A stretch of DNA of 14,092 bases from Conidiobolus incongruus B7586 (lineage: Eukaryota > Entomophthoromycota > Entomophthoromycetes > Entomophthorales > Conidiobolaceae): the NCBI GenBank assembly GCA_000697335.1, contig JNEM01009164.1, positions 1 through 14,092 on the forward strand, in the 5' to 3' direction. The translations under genes were made by a program, and so were the position numbers. Positions 8,216 through 14,092 of this stretch are shown here, one piece after another; the stretch's first letter is position 1; each line of letters begins with the position of its first letter. Below the pieces are notes generated by a model that saw nothing but the letters and a program-made list of their open reading frames with translations, did not search any database and was not told the origin of the DNA.

Positions 8216-9761
8216 CTAATATTTATACATCAAAATGTTTTTTATCTATCAAATTTAATTTAAAATTGTATTTGACAATTACCTAATTTAGACTGATCAA
8301 AATTTTTTTGTAAGAATTTACAGTTAAATAGGATAATTTTGTATTTTTTATAATAATAATGTTGGGGTTAAGTATTAATCATATAATATATAAAAAACAT
8401 GTTGAAATTTGAACTAACTTACCAATCTCTATTTACTATGATAATTATATTCTAAATTTGTTTATGGTATAAACCAATTTTGTCAGGTTCTGTGCTGGAT
8501 TATTTGCCAACTCTTTGAGGAAAACAATTGATAAAAATACCTAATCAATATAATTTTATCAAAAATATTTATAAAATATGAATGATCTTTATAATTGGTC
8601 TTTGGTATTTATTATGAGTTAAAAATAATAATACTATTTTAGGAAATTCTAATCTATAATATACTTATTCAAAAGTTGTGACACCAATATAATTTTTGTG
8701 CTAGGGTTAAACCTCTTGTAAAAGATTATTTTAAGCTACAATAAAAATAACATATATTATTAAATGCAATGTCACAAAACCTGATTCATAGGATTATAAC
8801 CAATGATTTATCAATAACATCATGTAAATTATTTAGTTTACTTGGATTGAAGGTATAGTAATTCTAATTAGGAAATAAATCCATCGAGCCATTCATCACT
8901 AAAGATAAGGTATCGAATTAACCCATGTTTGTTTAGTTCTTAAATGAAATTCAGATCGTTTTCAATCAAGTCAAATATTCTTATCAGTAACTCTATTCGC
9001 TCATTTAAAACGCTGTATCTTTTTTAAAAACATATATATTATATCTTTTGATTAACTAGAATAAATTTAATAATAAGATATGATTTTCTATATTTAGGAA
9101 GTAAGGAAAATTTTCAATATGTAACTAAATTTGCGATATTTTTCAGAAGTTGGAGACCTAATTATCACATGACTAAATATTATCATAATATACTTGAGTA
9201 GATCGGATGAATTAGATTATTCTATTCAATATAACTCATTAGTTGATCTTAAGGCGAATATGATATATTAATTTTAAAATTTAAATCAAATTGAATGTGA
9301 AGAAAAATAACAAAATAAATATTTTTAATATTTTGATATTTTTAGCTCAAAAGTATGATGACCAACCTCAATAAAATTTTAATAATCAGCCAATTTTCGA
9401 TTATCAAACCAATGTAGACTATTACTCTAGATAATTATAATATTAAATCATATTAAATCATTATAGAGTCATTTCAGTTCATTTTATATTAGAATATATT
9501 AAAATATTTGACCTCAACTGTTAAAATAGACTGAAAAATTGAAATAAGATTATTATAGCATACCAATATCTTCTATGTAAATTGCATAAAAACATATAAG
9601 GTTAATTGATTTCAATATAAGGTAAACTAGGATATTAGGATTACTAATTTGAGATTCTTTTTGTCCAACATAAATTTCTCACTTGTTGGGGAGGCTCAGG
9701 TAAATTAGAAAAGAAATGAATGATTAATGAAATTTGTGTGAAATTCATTATTATGCGTATG

Positions 9762-9847
9762 ATTGGTTGACAGCACAAATCCTCCGTTCTATCAAATTTT
9801 CATAATTGAAACTTGGGTGTAATCATGCAATTGGAATAGTATATAAG
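9762..9847 (+). promoter_or_regulatory. Putative promoter of the ThrE/Prm10-like gene
   Basis: Within a less AT-rich patch there is an inverted CCAAT box (ATTGG, 9762-9766) followed about 75 bp later by a TATATAAG box (9840-9847), the usual order and spacing for a fungal RNA polymerase II promoter. Transcription from here would give a leader of about 300 nt before the ATG at 10181. That leader would contain short upstream ATGs, for instance ATG 9853, which is followed by a stop within eight codons. Confidence 0.35.
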
Positions 9848-10180
9848 CAGTATGATATTCTCTGGAAGATTTTGATATTAATGGTGATATATTTTTAATA
9901 GTAATTTTTATATATTAGCTTATTTTTAATACTGTTATTTAAATCATTTTAATACCATCAATTTATTTTATTGTTCATATTACTGAGTCGTAATTTAATA
10001 CTGATTAACTAAATATATTATTGTAAAATTTAGCTTTGCAGCTGAATCAAAAAAATTTGATCAATCAGCCTATCATTCAGTTATTATATTTGTTTTATTA
10101 CACTATCTCGCTTAACAGACTAGTAATATTTGACTTAGCTCAGTTTTTTTATTTATTTATAATATAATATTTTCTCAAAT

Positions 10181-12250
10181 ATGAAAAATAAGCCTAACTT
10201 TAATTTAAATCTAAATCGACGAAATCAGTTGCCTGTGTCCTTTCAAATAGGTGGTGACAGCAGTGCAGAGGCAACTCCACCAGAAATGACTACTCCAGTG
10301 GGTACACCTCCTGATATGAGAATAAGTAATCTTCAACAGAATCCCCAGATCAATGTAATTGAAAGTACTCCAACAACTTCTTCAGCAAACAACAGGGTAC
10401 CAGTACCACCGATACCGGCGGATCAACAAGAAAATATCACACAGTTAAATGGCAATATTCAGCCCATACTGATGAATCCTACAATTCACCAGCCTATATT
10501 AAAATCCAACCAACCCTCAGTTCATCATAGCAACACAGTAGCTCCACAACCAACACTAAATGAAAAATATGAAAATCAAGATCCGGATAAACAATATAGC
10601 CAGTCTTCATTACCTACAACGCCGAATGAACTCCCTCCCAAGGATAAGGAGAAGGATCATACGGTGATTGAGATGAATCCTTACCAAGCTGAAGCCGTCC
10701 AGATCATGAGAAATTTTACAAACAAAAATAAGTTAAAAAATATGCCACATATTGATCCCAATCGCCCTAGTCCTCATGTGAAGGGTGGTGTCTTAAGTCA
10801 ACTGCTTCAGCTTCAGAACATTAAGGGAACCAAAACTCCCATGACTCCCAGAACACCAGGTGGTAATCCCACCAGTCTTGTTTTAAATAAGAGTACTCAG
10901 AGTCTTCAGGCATTTTTCGGTATAGGGTCTCCTCGAAATAGCTTGAGTGATGATGGAAGCAATCTCCATCAATACATGGGTCAACTAGGTAGTCGAGAGC
11001 GCAAGGTGGCCGCTACCATTGAGAGTATTTTGAAACGACAGGATTTTATCATTCTTCTTGGCAAAGCGAGTATGTTATATGGTAGTCCAACCCATAGAAT
11101 GGAAGCTAATATGAAGACTATCAGTCGTGTTTTAGAGGTTGAAAGTAGTTTCTGTTCACTTCCAGGGCTATTATTGATTAGTTTTGGTGATGTTGACACA
11201 CATACCAGTGAAACACACATCGTTCATGCTAAACTCAGCTATGACATGGATAAATTAGATCGAGTCATCGATATTTGCGACAGAGTCACTAAGGAAGATT
11301 TGCTAGTAAACGATGCAACAGCCGAGCTGAAAGCAGTCATGGAATCGCCTCCTTTAATACCGCCGTGGGGTGAACTCCTAAACTATGTAGTGAGTGCATT
11401 CTCTGTTTCAATCTTATTTTTCGACGGAAATTTTTATGATGCTCTACTATCTGGAGCATTGGGTGCAATGGTAGGCTTGATGATGCTATTCTCGCGTCAT
11501 ATTGCAGGTTATGCAAATCTTTTTGAACTTTCTGCAGCTTTGGCATCTTCTTTCATTGCGAAATCTTTAAGTCATCGTATTTGTCATCTTTCGGTCTCAC
11601 TTTCAGCTATTGTTATTTTGTTACCAGGTTTATCGCTTACCACGGCGTTAATTGAACTAGCTTCCAAAAATATCATTTCAGGTGTAGTCAAAACGTTCTA
11701 TGCTCTGGTTGTTGCGTTCATTTTAGGGTTCGGTATGGCTATTGGAGAGAAACTATCTAATTTTTTGGTTAATTCACCCATTAACAAAGATGTCTGCTCA
11801 CCAGTGTCTCCATACTGGAAGATTTTCTTTTTGCCATTGACAGCAATTGCTTTTAGCGTAGATCTCAAGGCCCACCCCAGACAATGGCCCATTATGATCC
11901 TGACATCATGTGTCGGCTTCGGTATTTCTTACTTGATGTCCGCTTATGAAGTGGAACCACAGTTAGTCTCGATTGTTTCAGCACTTGCTCTGGGTTTGGT
12001 TGGTAATATATATGGAAAATTCACGCGTAAAGCAGCCATCATTCCATTACTCGCGGGAATTTTAATGCTGGTGCCTGGAAGTATCGGAGTAAAGGGACTG
12101 CTACTGATATTTACCAATGACAGCGCTCAAGGTAGCACCTTTGCATTGAATATGGTTGTGATTTCACTCTGTATTACAGTTGGAATGTTTTTAAGTGCTC
12201 TCATCATCTATCCCTTTGGCAGAAGGAGGAGCGCACTCTTAACTTTCTAA
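10181..12250 (+). CDS. PRM10: ThrE-domain (DUF1212) membrane transporter, Prm10-like
   Basis: This intronless gene encodes 689 residues. Residues 1 to about 270 are polar, rich in Pro, Asn, Gln and Thr-Pro pairs, and probably a disordered cytoplasmic tail. From about 271 (SRERK) comes the N-terminal ThrE domain with its hallmark YGSPTHRMEANM, then LPGLLLISFGD and THTSE. From about W396 onward I count ten hydrophobic segments, including the family motifs ILLPGLSLTTALIEL and LVPGSIGVKGL, and a basic C-terminus (GRRRS). Bacterial ThrE exports threonine and serine. Fungal members such as yeast Prm10 are membrane proteins of unclear substrate, so amino-acid export is inference. Length and architecture (disordered N-tail, soluble ThrE half, ten membrane segments) suit fungal members, so the protein looks complete. 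ATG 10181 is preceded by stop-rich DNA. The Thr-Pro repeats near residues 30-45 could be proline-directed kinase sites. Confidence 0.9.
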   Translation: MKNKPNFNLNLNRRNQLPVSFQIGGDSSAEATPPEMTTPVGTPPDMRISNLQQNPQINVIESTPTTSSANNRVPVPPIPADQQENITQLNGNIQPILMNPTIHQPILKSNQPSVHHSNTVAPQPTLNEKYENQDPDKQYSQSSLPTTPNELPPKDKEKDHTVIEMNPYQAEAVQIMRNFTNKNKLKNMPHIDPNRPSPHVKGGVLSQLLQLQNIKGTKTPMTPRTPGGNPTSLVLNKSTQSLQAFFGIGSPRNSLSDDGSNLHQYMGQLGSRERKVAATIESILKRQDFIILLGKASMLYGSPTHRMEANMKTISRVLEVESSFCSLPGLLLISFGDVDTHTSETHIVHAKLSYDMDKLDRVIDICDRVTKEDLLVNDATAELKAVMESPPLIPPWGELLNYVVSAFSVSILFFDGNFYDALLSGALGAMVGLMMLFSRHIAGYANLFELSAALASSFIAKSLSHRICHLSVSLSAIVILLPGLSLTTALIELASKNIISGVVKTFYALVVAFILGFGMAIGEKLSNFLVNSPINKDVCSPVSPYWKIFFLPLTAIAFSVDLKAHPRQWPIMILTSCVGFGISYLMSAYEVEPQLVSIVSALALGLVGNIYGKFTRKAAIIPLLAGILMLVPGSIGVKGLLLIFTNDSAQGSTFALNMVVISLCITVGMFLSALIIYPFGRRRSALLTF

Positions 12251-12318
12251 ATACTGCCGATAATTGTAATTTATTTAATTCATTTTTAATTTTAATTAAT
12301 CAAATCTCCAAAATTATA

Positions 12319-12324
12319 AATAAA
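12319..12324 (+). terminator. Candidate polyadenylation signal of the ThrE gene
   Basis: An AATAAA hexamer lies about 70 nt after the stop codon at 12250. The position fits 3' end processing; the hexamer alone is weak evidence in such AT-rich DNA. Confidence 0.35.
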
Positions 12325-13490
12325 ATCATTCATCGTTTTTTATAATCAATTAAATATCATAATTTCTAGTATTTCAATATATCTATGTTTTTCATATTTA
12401 AGTTATAGTTCCATCAATATTGATTAACAATTAGCATTTGATTATTACTTTTGGAAATTAACACATTAAATTTAGTATTCTGAAGTTAATGGTTAATAAA
12501 TTTTGTAAGACGATAAAATATAGTATTATTTCCTATATTTAAGATATAATTTTTTTATGCAACTATTAAGTAATTATTCAGTTTAAAATTATTCTATACA
12601 AAATTAATATTTTTATATAAATCATTCAAATATATATAAAGCAATTCATATTGAGCCAAAAGGGCTAAAATAAATCAAGATTAATTTGTGTGTAATCATT
12701 AAAAATATTAACCATGATTTATATCTTGAAATCTGTTATATATTTGAGAATAAATTTTTACTGAAATTTAGATTTGAAAATTATATAAAAATATCAAAAT
12801 TTGATTTGATGATTATTTGCAAATATATTTTATAATTATAAAATCTATAATTTTAAAGCTATTAGCAATAATTGCAATATAATATAATAATTGATATTTG
12901 TAACATTCATAAGATATTTTAATGGATTAATGTTTTAATTGCTTCATATAGTCTTAATAATTTCGTTGGACTTAATTTGATGTTAATTCAAATATTTGAG
13001 TTTAAATAAATTTTTTAAAATATCACTTTATAGTGGATTATTAATAAAAATCATAAAATAAAGAGAAAATAACTATATATAAGTTAATTTGTTATTAATT
13101 CATCTAATCTCTATAAATAATGATATTTAATCATATAATAATTAAATATTTCCTGGGATAAATAATTATAATCTAATTGTATTTTTAAATATAATATTTT
13201 TATATAGAAAAAATGGCAAATTTTTTAATTTTTGAAATTTCAAACTATATCTTTATTAATAATTTTATTTATCTAAATAATTTTATTTAAACATGATTAA
13301 AATTAAACTTTAAAATATATTAATTATATAAATATTTATTATTCATAAAATCAAGATTTATATAAAATTATCATTTATTATTAAATTTATTATATTAATA
13401 CTTTAAAGTATATTATTTAAAATATATTAATACTTGAATTACTAATTATTATTATTTATTTTTTTATTAATTAAAAATATAATAATATAA

Positions 13491-13628
13491 GGTGAGATAT
13501 AAAGTTTCAAACTTTTAACACGTCCTTTAAAAATATATATAGCTATATTAGGTGGTAATTTAAATTTAAAAGCATTAATCTTTGAGACTTGCTTAAGAGT
13601 TAAAGATAAATACTCAGGGTGAGATATA
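13491..13628 (+). repeat. Direct repeat GGTGAGATATA, two copies 127 bp apart
   Basis: GGTGAGATATA occurs at 13491-13501 and again at 13618-13628, in the only less AT-rich island of the 3' spacer. Between the copies lies a stretch with a partly complementary stem-like segment near 13580-13605. The function is unknown. It may be an eroded repeat, regulatory DNA of a gene beyond the window, or part of an unrecognised RNA. Confidence 0.45.
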
Positions 13629-14092
13629 TATATCCCTTTTCTTTAACCAGTGTATATATATTATTATAACATATATTATAAAATCTTAATTCTTTATAAA
13701 ATATATTATATTTATATTAATTTATTATATTATATATTATTTTAAGATTTAAATCAAAAGACTTAATAAAATCTTAAACTATTACCTTATATAACTAACT
13801 AAAACTATCTTTTTTAATTGACTATAAAAGTATCTTATTTTATTAACTTTTAATCTCATTGGTTATATTAACAAAATAGTTAAATATAATTACTATTATA
13901 ATGCCAAATTTAATTAAACATATCTAAAATAATCTAATAATATATAAATTAACTAATATTATAATTATGGATATTATTATAATTATATTAAATATTTAAT
14001 TCATTTGGTTAAAGATTTCTATTAAATTTTACTAAATTATAAGATAAAAATATAAAAATTAGCTTAATTAAAAATTATTAATTGAATTCAAT

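Larger units (their letters stand above)
8045..10180. other. Divergent intergenic region between the TDP1-like and ThrE genes
   Basis: This 2.1-kb spacer lies between the 5' ends of two divergent genes. It is less uniformly AT-rich than the outer spacers and holds several short open segments, mainly on the minus strand: 8871-8939 and 8943-9014 (one frame, split by a stop), about 9085-9200, and a 34-codon ATG ORF at 9644-9748. On the plus strand 8473-8541 is open. None has a convincing domain, and at this base composition open runs of 20-40 codons are expected by chance. An additional intron-rich gene with small exons is possible but not shown. Confidence 0.4.
12251..14092. other. AT-rich intergenic spacer, no gene seen
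   Basis: Stops are dense in every frame, and I see no protein motif, tRNA or long repeat. The only less AT-rich patch is about 13485-13660, where an 11-mer occurs twice (listed separately). The rest consists of mixed A/T tracts. Confidence 0.55.

Noticed and set aside
10981-11892. Minus-strand ORFs of 64-79 codons opposite the ThrE gene
   Set aside because: They are antisense shadows of the transmembrane coding sequence with no independent support.
13500-13600. Possible tRNA (a GTTTCAAAC resembling a T loop)
   Set aside because: No acceptor stem, anticodon arm or consistent cloverleaf could be drawn around it.
1-14092. CRISPR array, transposon, LTR or virus-like element
   Set aside because: I saw no regularly spaced repeats, long terminal repeats, transposase, integrase, reverse transcriptase or capsid-like coding. 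The repeats present are short and AT-rich.

Overview
The window looks like nuclear DNA of an AT-rich fungus. Three genes of clearly fungal or eukaryotic families sit in long, very AT-rich spacers: a Num1/Mcp5/ApsA-type cortical anchor, a tyrosyl-DNA phosphodiesterase 1 (Tdp1) homologue, and a ThrE/Prm10-type membrane transporter. Spliceosomal introns of 48-74 bp with GTA(A) donors and YAG acceptors, together with the strong AT bias, suggest an early-diverging lineage (for example Zoopagomycota such as Harpellales or Conidiobolus-like fungi) or another AT-rich fungus. The lineage is a guess; the fungal assignment is firm.

Layout. 1-1600 is AT-rich spacer with one perfect hairpin and no gene that I can see. 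1630-2117 looks like the promoter and leader of the first gene: a tandem CCCCT element, a TATA-like box, a pyrimidine-rich stretch and a tiny upstream ORF. 2118-5606 (+) is an intronless 1162-residue Num1/Mcp5-like protein. 5607-6227 is a convergent spacer. 6228-8026 (-) is a Tdp1 homologue that a simple ORF scan shows only as two fragments; I rebuilt it as nine exons and eight short introns with continuous reading frame (450 residues). 8045-10180 is the divergent spacer, with a few short open segments that could be further exons but do not add up to a gene, and a promoter-like stretch near 9760-9850. 10181-12250 (+) is an intronless 689-residue ThrE-domain transporter. 12251-14092 is AT-rich spacer with one small repeated block near 13490-13630.

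The genes belong to unrelated processes: cortical anchoring of dynein and mitochondria, repair of topoisomerase-DNA adducts, and small-molecule export. Nothing suggests an operon, cluster, mobile element or defence island.

The most notable points lie in the Tdp1 gene. It keeps a clean splice structure and open frame. At the second HKN motif, however, the catalytic histidine is replaced by arginine, the same kind of change as human SCAN1 H493R. The asparagine of the first HKN motif is replaced by aspartate, and the usual C-terminal tail appears to be missing. Two of its 3' splice junctions also carry a near-identical 22-23 nt repeat exactly one exon-plus-intron apart. The Num1-like protein has an N-terminal motif resembling the CC1 box of dynein adaptors.
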